From the NCBI RefSeq assembly GCF_028858725.1, contig NC_084768.1:31774664-31838663 (forward strand): DNA of 64,000 bases, written 5' to 3'. The position numbers were made by a program, and so were the translations under genes. Position 1 is the first letter of the stretch. Every line of letters starts with the position of its first letter. Shown here one piece after another: positions 42,601 through 57,700 of the stretch. A model generated the notes under the pieces. It searched no databases, was not told the origin of the DNA, and was given only the letters and a program-made list of their open reading frames with translations. This stretch comes from Colius striatus (Eukaryota > Chordata > Aves > Coliiformes > Coliidae).

Positions 42601-45600
42601 GGAGAGGTAAAATGTAAGGTGTCTCCTTGAGCGAGTGCTAAAGGAGTCAAGTGATGTGCTGAATTGCAGGAAAAGAGAAGGGAAGGGTAATGCTTCCTAC
42701 CTGTCACACCCTCACCATAGAACCAGGGCAGATGTTATCTAGCACAGGTAAATTTGCTTTTACTGGCAGTTTCATCAGGAGTGAGTATTTATGATTTGTT
42801 GACTGATTCCTATTCAGCTTTGCACTGATACCTAACACGTGTATTCCTATCTCATAGGTCTGAGTTAGATATGGAACCCTGCAAAAACAACCCCCTCATA
42901 AAAAAGCAACAAGCAAAACAAACAACAACAACAACAAACCAAAAAAGGGGGAAAAATTGTTAATTCTGGGCTGTTGGTAATTCAGGGAAATCTATTAGAG
43001 GATGTACATTGCAGTTACACCCTGCTCAGACAATAGGCCTAGAAAGAACTAACAGGATGCAGCTGACCCACAGAGCAATTTTCAGGAGTTCCAAGCAAAT
43101 CTCACATTAAAATCCTTTTAGCCCTCAGCAGGAATGAAATACATAAACAATCTCTGAATCAATTTAAGATGTAAAACAATCTCACTTTATTAGAAAAGCC
43201 CAAGGAAATTTTGACTTAACTTCATTCTTCGTCAACAGCAGAAGCTGCCTCATAATTAGTTAAGTATTGAAGTCTCTCTGTTTTCAAAATAGCTAGAATA
43301 AAATCTAATTATAACAAAGCTACAAGGAAAGTTGCATTACTGGCCAAGAAAATAAGAATATTTAATTCTTATGATACCATCAGTTGTGTTTTAGTAGGAA
43401 TATACTTGTAATGGTTTAGGAACTGACAATCAAATGCAGAATTTCTTGCTAGCTTCACAGAACAAATAGTGTACTTTCCAAATAGTGGCAAAAGTACATT
43501 ATTGTACAGCATTAATGCAACCTTATGTTATGAGCAATCCAACACTGAATTATAGACTTCTATGATTTCCATCATACTAACCATCAAATACTCTCCTAGC
43601 ATCAATCATTTTGTTTGTTGAAAACAAACAAGTAATCCTTTATTAAAGCTAAAAGTCTTTCAAGGTTGAACAGTCAAGAATTAAGAAACGTGCAAACATT
43701 TTAATTGCTACAGAAGGCATCTCCTTTGTTTGTGCTTTGTAAAACAGAAGTAAATCCTTAGAAGTGAGAAAAGTTTTACCTAATACAAATCTGTTCAAAC
43801 TCATTATGCAAGTCATTATGCATATGTTATGGAGTTCATAATCTGTTTCTTTTAACTGAATCTGTGATGTGGGTTACATGGAGTCCACATAGCATCTCAG
43901 ATTAACAGTTCTGGAGTGTGTAGATTCGTTAACGAGGAGTGACAAATAATCACAAACCAGAGGTTTTAACCAATGTTCTCATTTAAATTCAGGATTAAAT
44001 AATAGCTATACTGCAATGAGGTTTTATGATGCTTTAGTAAGAGAGTGGAGGTGGCAACTGGTTTTGATTTTCTCCCGAAAATGAAGCAAAATGTAATGAG
44101 AATGTTTGGATAAGGATTTTTCTATATAGTATATTTGTTTCCTGAGTTTTCTATAATGATAATCCTCTTCATGGAATATCAGCTACATTTTATATGACAG
44201 GATGTGAAATGTAGGACATTTAGCTATGAATGAACAATTAACAGTGCTCTTGACTAATTATTATGTTAATTCTACACTGGAAAGTTGATGTAATTATCTA
44301 GTCATGAATGACACCTTTTAAAAGAAAATTGTGTTGAAGGGTGGACATGTAGTGCCAATCTGGAATGGATCTTTGGACATTCTACAGGTCAGGAATGCAA
44401 AATAAGGCTTGAAGTTTCTTCTGACTGATCAGTGCCATTTTGATTACATTACTTTTCAATGTAAAGCATCTGTATTACTGAGATGTGGTAACTAGTTTCC
44501 AAAGCAAGTTTTTAGAAAGATCCTAATCCAAACTTCACCATGTCATTGAGCCCTTCTTTTTGACTCAAGTTAAAAAGCCCATAAAGGATGCATTACATGC
44601 ACCACCAGATAATTCCAACTATAAGAGCATCAAAGAACTGAGTATCCTGGTGCGTGACAAGTAAAAGCTGAAGTGATGCATATCTTTTAACAAAGAGGAA
44701 ATAGAGAGACTTCAACATAACACATTTGAAAGAAAACACATCATCATTCTAACCTTATGACCACATTTATGTCCACTGTCACTGGTAAAAAACTGTAATT
44801 ACTCTACTGAAAACCTGCTGTCAGTAGAATTGGGGCTAAACAAGCTAGTGTGGAACTGAACTGGAAACAGGGATGATGCCTCTTTATTGCTGTTTTCCTG
44901 TGTTATTCTTTTACCTATCCTGTATTATTCTCTGGAAGAGGTATTTCATCCATCTCACTTTTGTACCTCAGAAAACACAGTATTTTCATCTTGAAGAGAT
45001 AGGGTTCTTCACATCATGTTTTAGCACCAGCAAAAGAAACACTGAAATTCTTCATAGAAGAATTTAGACTCCTTTTCCTCTATAAAGTTTACAGATGAGC
45101 TTTTAGAAGATTCTATGATAACACTGCAGTAAAGCTACATCAAGTTCTGGTACCTGAGAGACAGGAGTGTTGCTTGACATAGACAGGATTAGAGCACTCC
45201 ATTAGAATATGGTTTTAAATGCAGAGGCCTCCTTCTACCTTCATCTCCTTCTTCACTCTTCCGCAAATAATGTCTAAAAGGACATTAAAAAGAAGCAATT
45301 GTACAGTAGAAGACACTGCATGAACCTTTCCTCTCTGTGCCGTGGGTCTGTGTGGGCTCATTATGGGAATGGAATGGATGCCTGATCCAAATTTTACTTT
45401 GATGTGGCCAGTCAAAGGATTCCAGTTCATTTCAAGGGGTGTTTTTGAAGAAGCCTCCGTAACTGTTAAAAATCTCTCATTTCTGTGGAGTTGTTTTCAG
45501 TCTGTTTCCCAGCTGAAACATAGGCATATCACACAGATATTGATCTGCGTGCTCCTGAAGTTACTCCTCTTAGAATTTTCATGCCTTGTCAGTCTTTTAA

Positions 45601-48600
45601 TTTAAAGACTGAGCTAACCTCTTTCTCTCAACCAGTAAGTAGTATTTCCAGATAAATACTGAAACAAACACTGTATAGATGAGATTTGTCCTCCTGTCCA
45701 AAGAATACGTGGGAGCATACTGTGGGTGTCACTCTTTGCTCATCTCCAAACTCTCCAGGTTATTTCTCTAAATGCATTTTTCTGTATTTGAATGCAGAGG
45801 TAAAAGTACAGTTTCAACACTAAAAAGCTTCAACAGAAACTCATTTGTACTGTTCTGTACCGCAAAGGCTGCAAACCGCAAATGCTGGAGGAGAATATAT
45901 ATGACTGTGTCTGTGAACAAGATTCATCATGAAAATAGGTCAATATAAGGTCCTTGTTCTCTGCCTTCAGCCACGTCTGTTTTGATTTTCCTCTTTGTAA
46001 GATAACAGACACACACATGCGTAAACACACATGATGTGAGTGAGTACTAAATAAACAGCCCTATAAGAGGGAGTACAATATTTCACTGACTGTAGAGTGA
46101 AGCCCAATTGTATTGGCAGACTCCAATGATGCTGGACAATAAAACATTTGTAAGTTTTGCTGCAGACAGTCTGGCTGGCAGTTTCAGCAGCTCTAATTTA
46201 TTGTGAATAAATAATTTCCTGGAATCTCTGAGGAGTCATTTTAATGCTCCAAAAAAAGCAAAAAACTGGCACACCATTACATTTGCTTTCCGTTGTTTTG
46301 AACCAAAAATGAAAGAATGAAAGAAATCCACCCCAATTTCAAAGATAGTACTTTGCAAATGTCAAATCTCCCATTTTCACACTGGTTTTGCACATGAATA
46401 ACTTGTATTTACTTCATCTTTGTATTGAAAGGCATGCCAAATACCATCTGTTTGCAGTTTCTTTTTTTGTGTGTTATTTCTCAGTTCCAGGCAGAGAAGC
46501 TGTCTAGGTTAAAGAACTCCCATATTTCTGTAGTGTATATTTAGATTCTGTTTGTGTTTTTATCCTACCGTAAATTGCTTATTACTTGTAGCACAGTGAG
46601 CAGACCATTTTCAAAGGCAGCCCATTCTTGAACCAGAACCAGAAACTCAAAAAGGCGGTGTAAAAACCAACTTCAGAATATGTTAGAAGCCAACTGTAAA
46701 AATATAGACTGAGTCAATTAGTTGATTCAGTTTTGCTGCCATCAGCAAAAAAAAAAGGCAGCAGCTTTAGTTTCCACAGTTGCTGAGTACATTTTTCCAT
46801 GAGGCACCTAGCAGTTCCTGCCAGTGAACTAGTATAGAAGTACCTTTTGCACTTTTATTCAGTATAATATACCTTGATATTCCAAAAGATTCTGACTAAG
46901 AAACTGCACCAATAAAAGGGATACAATTTTATCACTGATAACATCACTCACATATCTAACAGTATTCCAGAAGACTGTACCTCTTTTAGTTCTGCTAGTA
47001 TCAGCATAAGTATGTATAATCCACTGAAACATCATAAAGCTACTGTGATTCCCTGTACTGGTAACAGGGAACTCTAATGGAAAGCACTACAATTTTAACT
47101 GTAAAAGTTACTACCTGTATTGTCCAAAATGCTTTCTACAGATTAGTATCACTGTGTAGGTCATCATTGAAATGGTTTATAGTGTCGTGAAAAACAATAG
47201 ACGGAATACAAATTGTACAAATATATCAACAGGACCAGGTACATCTCTGAGCTGAGAAATTCAGAGCTCAGTCTTATCATGCAGTACATTGGTGCTGTAC
47301 TGTTTCCAATTCCAGATACTTTACAGTCAACGATCTTTAACTTGATATTAATTTGATATTAACTGTTATCTGCATAAAACACTTGTGTTTCTATTAGGTT
47401 ACCGTTTCTCATTTACTGTACTTAAGTCCAAGCAAGTCCCACAGCTGTTCAGGTGAGTTCCTGAGAGAGTCTCAAGGTGGAATTTCCTCTTCCCATCTTT
47501 GAAGTTATCACCTCAAAAACCACCCATGTAGCTTTATCTGTTGCAGCAGCTTTCAGAGTCAGTCAGTTGTTTGTAAAAGAAGCTTGGTACTCATAATTTA
47601 TCCTCCTGTTTGACCCATCCCTATTAGCATCTTTCTTTGCTTCATGTTACTCATTTTTCTGTCTTTCTCACCCCAAATTCATTTATCTAGGGCTGCATGG
47701 CCTTTTTAGCACTCTTGCAAAACTCCAGCATGTCTTCTCATTCAGAGATGATTCTATCAAAGCATTTTCTTTTCCTTACAGTGTCTTTTATCTCAGCAAT
47801 GTTAGTGTCCCTATTTGTTTATATTTGAGTCTTTAAATTTGGACATGCTCCTTGTGATTAAGAGCTGTTCAATCATGGAAGAATAACACAAAGTTTTGGT
47901 GCCCCTTCTAACGTGCATTTTACTGCTTCATAATAAACCAAATATTTGTTAGGAAGAGAAGAAAAATAAGTCTATGTATTCTTCATATTATACAGGTGAT
48001 TCTTTCATAGGCAATATCTGTTTCTCTGCATTGTTAGAGGGAAACTATGTCACCTAGTAGTATTTTTAACAAATGTTTTAAATGCCAGCTATGCTCAGGA
48101 TACATTAGTGTAAGGAGCTCTAAACTGGGAAGCATGAATAAGGGCCTGAAGAAGGAGCCAAAGTTGACATCTGAGGTCTCTAACCTTACAATGAATAAAA
48201 CAGTGCAGATGGAGGATAGAATAAGAAGCAAGGAGATAACAGAAAGGTAGGTTTATATCTATACTTATTGAAGTATTTGAAATATTCATCAAGCAAAAAG
48301 ACACAAAGAAAGACTACAGTCTGTTACTTCCAGTATTTCTCACAAAGAGAGAAATAATTGTTTCATGTAGATGCCTTTTCCATGTAGGTGTCTTGTCCAG
48401 ATATGAGATGCCATAGCTCCTATGACTTAATTACTAGACATTTTTCTAAATGTTTGTGTTTGATTTGGTTTGTTTTTTCCCCCTACAAGTCATGAATGAA
48501 ACATATGGCACACAGCTATCAAGTTTACAGTTACATTGGGCTTCCTATTTCAATGGAAGCAAGGAGACCCATCAAAAGGGCATTCAAAATAACCGAATAG

Positions 48601-51600
48601 ATATCTAACAGTGTGAATGATATGAATGAACAGATACCTAGGCACTGTGAATATCTTTCCTAAAGATACAGACTCACATTCATGCTCATAATCCATATTC
48701 AATTACCTCTGCAGTAGCGACAGAAATTTCTCAAGGAAAACATTTGTAAATTAAAAAGAAAAGAATAATAGTTATATTGATTCTCCTAAATATATTCCTG
48801 AAAAGCAAACATAACAGACAATGAATCTGATTTCAGAGAAGTGTGATTTATATGTTCTGAGACCTAACAACAGTAATTGATCTATTGTATGTGTTATATT
48901 CTGCTCCTCTGAGGAAAATACACTGTTTTGTTACCCAAATATGAAGAAATTAGTGAAGAGAGATTGGTTAGAATGCTTCTATGAAATACTTTATTAAAAT
49001 GAATCTCAGTTTCTTTGAAAAGAAATCTTGATATTTTTCGACCTGTAAGTTGATATATATGTGTATATAATATTTCTCTTTCCAGTTGAAGCAATTCTTA
49101 TTCATTTGAAACACAGTTCTGAGCACACGGAATTCAATAACAACATTCTCATCAACTTTAAATAGATTTTGGATTAGGCTTTTAAAAACAAAAAGAAATG
49201 CTATGTAAGTCTCTAGCAGTGCTGTTTTGCTAAGTATGGAATCTTTTAGAAATCATTTTCAGAGCAATTTTTGTTTGCCTGAATGTGCCATGAAAAAGTG
49301 CAGAGATGTCTAGTCCTAGGCTGGATCTTTGTTATTTAGTACCTGTGTTTACCAGAAATGCAAAAATGTTCAATCGAATTTACCTGCTTAGGAAGGCAAA
49401 AGGTTCTCACTAAACAAGGTAATCCTGTCTGCTAAGGTGCCAGTTCCTGATGTGTTAAACACTTTTACCAGACTTGGATAAAAGATAGATAATGACTAAT
49501 CAGTTTCCATGTTCAGAAAGGAAGATTTTGGCTAGCTATTGTGGAAAAACATTCAAATCATAAAAACTTGGAGAAGTATCATATTTCCACCATAAGGAAT
49601 CTGATAGATGGACATTCTTCAGCAATGAATTAAATATATCTCGTCAATATATATATTCAATCTCTTTGGATTCATTCAGCCATATAGTACACTTACACAT
49701 TGAGACTAGAGAGACAGTAAATACTGAGAATAATGAAAAGGACAGTCATTAGCATAGAATGATGCATCTCTCCTCCTCCTCCTTCTTCATGCAAGTGCTT
49801 ATAGAATTTTTAAAAGAAAATGTTTTTCTTACTGAAAACTATCCAGGGATCTCTTTTGACCTTCTTACACGGCAAGAAAGACTAGATAAAAGAAAGTCTC
49901 TCTTGCAGCTTTTATAGAAACTAATATCCTCTTGAGTGGCAAAAATGCACCAGGCAGAAATACGACACGAAGAGTTTCTCAGCTATTTAACTGAGGACAG
50001 TGATGTAGCTACAAACTTTGATTAGGAGTCTTCATTTGATGTCTGAGCTGAAACCTTACTTCCTAACTTTCTAACCAATGCCTTAACTGGAGATTTTCTG
50101 TTCTCTTTCCAAAATGCATAGTGAACAAACCCAAAGGGAAAATAATGTTGCTAATATATCTTTGCAAGTATAAGATGTATAAATTAGCTAGCAGAGCTTC
50201 ATTTGGTTATTATAGTTACCCAAATACATTGCTTTAAATCCTTAAAATGGAGACTGTGTGCAGTTTGCTTAGCAGAGCTGATACTTGTCAGTCGGGAACA
50301 GAAACCGGGATCAGGGTGAGATCTGGCTCCAACTGGATTTTACTGCAGTGATGTACAGAGCTGACAGAGACATTTCAGAAACTGGAAATTCCAACCCACA
50401 GGAATTGCAGGATTTTTTAGATCCTGGGGAGATGTTACATTTCTTAAGAACAATAGATTGCAACAATTTTTATTCAGTATTGCTTTGGATAATTAGTTTC
50501 ACGAGCTTGTTTGTCATTCATGCATATGATAAATTAATATGCACATTTATTCCTTAGTCACTAAGTTCTTTAAACTCAGTAGGTTAAAATATCTTGCCAT
50601 CAGAAAATACACTTGATTATAGATGACTGCCAACAAAAAGTAAACAGCCATCTTCAATGAAGAAATGTGCTGAAAGCTAATACCTTTTGAACTCTGAATC
50701 TTTATTTCCACTCTCTATGGAAATAAACACATTTATGGTTTGTTTATTGCTTGCAGAAAGAAATCTTGTTCATCCTCCTCCCCTCCACCCCTTTCATTTG
50801 CTGGTCTAGCTACCAAGCAGAGCCTAATCACAAGATGTCTGTGTATATCACGCAGATGTTCACTGTCAACAGAAAATCAATGTCTGGCATGCAGTTATAT
50901 TGTGTTTTTAGACTGCACTGAGCACACTTACTTGAAAAGCAACATTTTGTGTCGCTATATCTGTATTTCATAATAAAGAACAAGTGCCCACTTCAAGTTA
51001 TGGATCACCTCTATTGTCATTCCACAGCAATGTGTTTTACAGATGTCTCCAAATGAATTTGAGGCTGAACTCCCTTTGCTGCTGAACCATAAGGAAGTAT
51101 GATATGTTATCTGTCTGGTATTCAGATATTAAATTTTGTTTGAAGAGGAGTTAGAATCCCCTTGAATTCATTTAATAACTGCTCTATAAAACAAGACCTC
51201 TGGCAGCTGAAGTCTGACTGATAGCTCTGACAGATTTTCAACGCATTACCTTTAGGTAGAGGTGATGTAGTAACAGCACTTTGTTTCCTGTGAAGCCAAC
51301 AAATAACTCTTAACTTCATGTGAAAGCTTAGATGGAGCTCATCAGCTCCTCCATGGCTTTTGTGGCACTTTGTGCCACTTGGGATCATGGTTTCTATCTG
51401 TTATTAATTGGAGGCAGCGGCAGCACTGGGAGCCATCTTTTCAGACTACGTCTGACACGAGTGCTGAGTGTTACATGATCTGCTTCAGTGAAGCAGAAAA
51501 AGGAGACCATCAGGGAGTTGGCTGTGCTCCCTACTTTTCTTCTGTTCTCAGCTTGGACACTCTTAGTGCAACCTGTGGACTGCTCACACCTCTGCCAGCT

Positions 51601-51711
51601 GGCAAGTGTTCCCAGAAGACAGTCTGTCAGTGAGGGTAGCTATGAAACAGCCTGGTATCTCCACTTTTCTCTCTGCCATGATGTGCTGCTTTGCCTGTGG
51701 TGGGAGGGCTG
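39660..51711. other. Intergenic desert
   Basis: AT-rich DNA with a slightly GC-richer stretch at about 40060-40440. A short AAC run lies near 42913-42937 and a TTGATATTAA pair near 47341-47363. No gene, RNA gene or mobile element was recognised. The 118-codon frame at 40490-40846 has no visible similarity. Confidence 0.6.
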
Positions 51712-51725
51712 GTAGCAGGTGGCGC
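51712..51725 (+). promoter_or_regulatory. CTCF-like core site
   Basis: GTAGCAGGTGGCGC matches 12 of 14 positions of the CTCF core consensus CCASYAGRKGGCRS, including the invariant AG and GGC. A single short motif has many chance matches in a window this size, so the call is tentative. Confidence 0.4.
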
Positions 51726-54700
51726 TTTCACACCAACACCCATGAAGGAATCTTGACCAATAATGGGCTAGTCATCAGCATGCAGAAATGGAACCTGCAT
51801 CGTCTCTAAAAGTGTAGCTATTGTCTCAGATCGAACCCCACATTATCCTTCTGTAGCTACTCCCTATCTCATTTTGGTGTTTTGGTTACTGTTTTCTCTT
51901 CTTCCCATCTGATGACCCAATTAATTTATGCCACCAGAAGACCTCAGGTAATTTGCCTCTTCAGCTCTTCATCTGCCTGACAGGCAAATATTTCCTTTCT
52001 CCCTGCCTGTTGTTCTTGAAAGGATGGAAAGTGTGACAATTAAGTACAGGAGTGAAAAGGAAAAACGTATTACTACTCAGTCTTCATTCATGTCTTTTTC
52101 AGTCACATGGAATTTCAGAGAAGTGAGAATTGAATCACAAAAGGGAAAAAAAATATGAGGGAAGTTTTCCTAAAGTACTTCATTCAAAATTACTAATGTT
52201 GAAAGAGCCAACTGTAATTAGATATTGCGAAGAGGACCACTGAAAAATGAAATAGCTGTGTTTTTTCCACATATTCCTTTTCTGCCTTGGCTGCCTATGC
52301 AAATTTGAGGGCTTCAGAGTGTTTCTTTTATACCTGGCACATTTTAGGAAATATAGGCATAAGCACAATTAGTGCTGTTATACTGTAAGAAACCCTTGAC
52401 TTCTCTCCAACGAAACACCACCTCTGTGACTGTCACTACCCCATGGCTGGCCTGTGATGGGATTAGAAGGGTTCTCTTTTGGTTTAAGTGTTGAAGATCT
52501 TGGGAGAGCTTAAGTGGAAAGTTTGCTTGACTTTTTTGCAGGGACAGGTAGGAAATCTCTAACAGGCTGTATGTTAGAGCACTGACATGGAGCCTGTGCA
52601 GCTGAGGAATCCCTTCACGTCATCCCACCACTTACTGTGTAGAGTTTCCCACCCTGGCTGATTGATAGTGTGCTGCCCTACAAGGCAGCCTTGTTCTTCT
52701 CCAGAGTCACCACTCTTCAGTGCCTGTAAGTTTCTTTCAAAAGTGTCAGAATTAAAGGTGTGTTATAGATGCCTCATTTCATTTTGTTTCAGGAGTCCAT
52801 TCTGGTGCTATATTATCTAAGATGTACATCAAAGCTAAAAGACAAGCTTCTTTAGGCAGTATTCTTATGCCCTTTTTGCTCTTCTCTATCATCATCCCCG
52901 ATTTCTCCTTTCAGCACTGATAACTCGCAAACTAAATATATTAGTTAACAGAGGATTAGTCCAGACAACCCCTTTAGCTTTCAGTGTCTTTTATTTCACT
53001 CTCTCTCTCTCACCCAGTTCATTGATCAGTATTATGCTCCACTGGGAATAAGAAGAATAAAAAAACCTCTTCTATGTTACTGTTCTTGTTTCTTGGTGCT
53101 ATTTTTAATGGTTGTGCATGGACATTCTTTCTACTGTCTTGCTTGCGGCATTAAAACTATTTTTTACACTGTAATACATCCAGTGCAAATTTGTTACCAA
53201 AAGAATTAATGGGTAAAATTATTATTAAAGCTCAAGTACAGGAAGTACTTCAATATTAGGGAGCCTCTCATAATTTCAAGGGAGCCTCTCATAATTGCAG
53301 CATTTACCTTCCTGTCTTCTAATTATGCTTTTTGAAAAATGCATACAGTAAGGTTTAAAGGTTATCTGGGAACAAAACATTAATTGCTTTGCTTTTAAAT
53401 GAAAGATTAGCAGAATTCTGGGGAAATACAATATTGGTTAACATGGGGATTCTTCTTTATAACTGAAATTTGAGCTTATGAAGATTGTGGTTGGAAATAT
53501 ATTATAAAGAATGTTATCCCACTCTGGTCTGCAGCTCTGATGATGCTGTCTTGATAATTTGCAGCTTCTGTAGGTTGTCAGCTTCTCCCAGGCACTTGGG
53601 AGCTGCTAGGGCTCCACATGATGCTGAGAAATAGGAGAGTCCAAAAAAAGGACATTTTTTTTCCTGAGAAAAGTAGACCTGAATATAAAGCAAAAAATAA
53701 TGTAAAGTGTACGTATAGTGTATGGAGCTGATGAAGATCCAAAAGACATTGCTTTTGAAGCCAGTTTTCAGAAAAATTGCAATTCCTCTGATCAGACAGT
53801 GATCTAAGAGAAAAATTCAAAAGAAAATACAAATTCTTCATTGACAGATGAGTTTGAAGATACGAACATGGCACATGAGACAGCAATTAGTGAACAGAAT
53901 CACCATTATCCTCTGCAACGATTTCCAACCAAATGAAGAAAGAAGGCTGCGAAGCCATATGGTACATATATTATAAAGTAACCTGTTCCATTCCTTAGAC
54001 TTACTATTACTGCTTTTGACACAGCTACAGGAAATAAAAAGCTACTGGAATGCAGACCAGGAAAATGTATTCCCAGAAGGCTTTGCAAAACTAGAGGCTG
54101 GAATCCTTGAGTGGAAACAGACTTTGCAAAGCAGTCTCCCATTTTCTGCAGCTTAGAGGATGTGCTCAAATGTAAAATACATTCTACAAATGTGGTCATA
54201 TTTATTAGCTGTGCTTTTCAGACACTTATGGAAAGAAAGTCAAAGAAAGGAAAAAGAAAAAGACTTAAAAAAGGGAAGTTTCCTCATGGAGAAGATGAAT
54301 GTAGAGTAGCAAAGAGTTGTTTTCAGGAGAGGAAGCACAAAGTCAAAGACTTTGTACTTCATACGCAAGATTTGATTATTTTCATGCACTGGGAACCCGA
54401 ATCAAGCATGTTCTCATTGGAAAAACTCAGTTTAGTTTTTTTCATTGGTGCTTTATCATTTTTGTTGTTCGGTCTAAGCACAGTTCAGTGCATTGAAATC
54501 TGCTGTCTGTATTTTCTATCTTGCCAAGCTGGTTCAACAAGCTAAAAGAAAATGGGTTTTTGTGATTACTGCATACAAAGATCAAACTTCTCCCCTTGAA
54601 ATCTAAAATTAAACAGTGAAATGCTGACAAAAGTAACAGATCTCCAAGGCATTAGATCAAAGATGTGGCCACATCCATTTCTTCTGACACAGACAATTGT

Positions 54701-57700
54701 AAGAGGGGCTGCACCCTGAGCTTAAAGCAATCTAATTAAACACGTAGTTGACTGTCTGCTGGAACGGTGGTGGTCATGGTGAGTAGGCAGCAACGGGCAG
54801 TAGCAGGATGAAAGCTCTCCTCCAAGATCAGCTGCACCTGGAAAAGAGAGTAGGGCCTCAGACTGCCTTTCCTCTACTTGCCATCCCCATCATCTCTTGC
54901 CTCATCTTACTGGAGATTTGCCTGATGCATGTGAAAGGAATGCAGGCCAGGCTCACTTGTTACTTTACAGTGGTGGTTTGGAAAATTAGATCAAGATGAT
55001 CACCTGCTGAATTTGAACTAGAGTTCCTCTTTAGTCTGTCAGCTCTCATTCACTGCCTATGCTTCCAAAAATGTCTGTGGTATCATAAATACACACAGAG
55101 TCATTCAGAACATTAAAGCAAAGTTCTCGAAGATCCTACAACTACGTTCACACAGGCCAGATGAAAAATGGGAAGTGCAGTTTCCAGAGGGTGAAGAGTG
55201 ACATTAACTTTTCTTAGGAAGACTGTAAAAAAAAGTATTGGGTTTAAAAAGAAGAGCAACAACTGTATATTGGCAAAAGCAATGTGTTTTCTTCCCCCTG
55301 TATTGCATTGTCTTTCCAAGAGACAGGGGTGGTACAAAGCTAAGACAAAGATGAGTAGGCAAAGGGAACACTAATGAGAGGTAATAAGGAACAGAAAAAG
55401 AAATGGAAGGAAAAGACAGTGTAGGCCAAATCAAATTCTATTTTGTACAGCATGCTGAAGGTAAAAACAAGGAGATTGATGTGGGAAGTAGGTGGGAAGT
55501 CAAGAAATGAGTTCAAGGTGCTGAAGGGAAAAGTATTTAGGATAGAAGATGATGGTGATGATTTTGGCAGCAACATCTTGGACTAAAGCAAGAAAGAACC
55601 AAGCCAGGGGAAGGCAAAAGTTGTCAAGGTAATGGTGAGGAAAACTAAAGAGGGTAATAAGACTAAGTCTCCAGAAACCCATCACACTGGCCAGATTTGA
55701 ATCTACTTTACTGAGATAAATCCTCTGGTTTCTGTGGCTAGTGTGGATGCACATCAGGGGTAAAAGACATTATTCTTTAGTAAAACCCAGACCTATGCTT
55801 TTATAAAAGAAAAAACCAAATCCCTTTTTGTTGTGGCTCAACACTTTGTGAGAGTGGAAGCAAATAACTGGAGAAGAGCGTATTTTTTTCAGTTAGTAGA
55901 TACATTTCCAGTAGGACACATGCATAAAGTTTTGCTATTTGTTCAAAGGAATGAAATGTCCTTACATTTACAACAAAATCTCAGTTTGCAAAAAAGATAG
56001 TGAGGTTTCACTTGGTTGAAATGAGGGAAAGCTAGTGACAATGTGTTATTTTTTGTTATTGCACCAAAGTTAGTATGTTAGAACAACTGTTGTGTCACCC
56101 CTAGTCCTTCCCTTATTTTAGTCACTGTGGTTCCAGAGGTGCCAAATCAGCTCTTTGGGCTAAAATTTTAAAGCCTACAAGAAGCAAAAACTAGAAAATC
56201 TTACATCTAATAATGAATGTCTTTGGTTTAATCCCACAAACACATAGGCAGGTAATTTTACTTTCACAGTGACTTCCAATTACTTTTCTGGGATTATTTC
56301 TGTTACTAAAATTCCTCATGTACGTAGGAGTTTAGGAGCCTGGATCTGTTCTTCACTTTTTCTGCCATGTGCTGGCAGTGTTTTAGAAAGAGAGACACTT
56401 TAAAAAGATCCCAGACAGGAGCATAAAGAAGTCCAAAGGGAGCAATTAAGAAATGGCCAAAACACTGTAACAATTAGGATAGCAAGGATTGTTCTGTAAG
56501 TAAAGCTGGTGACTTCTACATGGGCTACATAAATGCTATGAGAACCCTTTTACAATTTTGCTCCCTCCTTTGCCTCCCTTTTGCAAATGAATAGAGCTAT
56601 TCATTTCAATGGAACTTTTGTCTGTGTGGGTCTGGAAGGCTGTCTGAGCAACTTGCACAGCTCCAGGTAGTGAATGTTTGTAGAATCCCGAATGTTAGAC
56701 AGCCTGTAATACTAGTCTGGATGGCTCCAGTGCAAAATAAAGTGTCTCAGTAGAGATCACCTACTGCAAAGACTGAAATAAACTAAATGATTGGCCATAC
56801 CAATTAATTACATAGTTTTAATAGATTAGAAAAGAAGAATCAAAGAAGAATTGGTCTTCCTTTGCCTAGGCTGATGCACAGCAGTATTGACAGAGATGGA
56901 AAAAGGTGCATGACTGCCAAGTGTTGCTGTCATGAAAGAAAATTAATGTAAGAAAGTCCATCATTAAGGAATCAAAGTCGTCTTCACTAGAACAAAAAAA
57001 CCCCTGGCAAAACGAAGTGCTTAAGTGCTCTCAGATACACACTCAAGTTGAAAGGATCTGTTTTGCCATCACATGCACTTTGTTTTCACAGCCTCAATAT
57101 CATTTATAAGCAGAATATAAGCCACCTGTAAATGTAGGGCATTTGTTTGTCTAGCTGTATCCTCCTCGTAAGCTCTGTCCATCTCCCATCTAGTTCAGAT
57201 TTCATCATGCTTTCAGAGCCATGAATAAATCTCTCTCGTCCATCCTTCATTGCCTGGATTCATTTCTGGTCCTACCTCTTTTGGCAGCCCCTACACAATG
57301 TTTGCCACTTCTTGCCAGGGAGGTTGTTTTTCTTTTCAATGTGACTCTCAATTCTTTGCAGCTATCCATGAAGATAACTCCTCCCCGATATACCCTTCGG
57401 CAAAGCTGACAATTAGTGAAGAAGAGAGGCAGCAAAGGAATAATTTTTAAATTGAAACAATTCATATCTGCATGGAAATAGCAAAACTAAAGAAAATATT
57501 TGTTTTCTTACAAGCCCTTGGTTACATGGGCACTGTACGTGACCATCTCTTTCCAATACAGAGGTACCTGTTTGCAGTGAGAAATGATGCATTTTATTTC
57601 CAGATGGATTTTAACAGAGCAGGTTTCCATAGCTTCCAGCTGTCTTTGTAAGGACTTGTCAGAACTTTCTTCTGAAAGGAATCTAGAGGTATTCAGGAAA

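Noticed and set aside
42913..42937. AAC microsatellite
   Set aside because: Only about five impure units, too short to be notable.
54111..54545. 144-codon plus-strand open frame
   Set aside because: No recognised family, splice support, promoter or conservation signal. It is a plausible chance frame in 50 kb of DNA.
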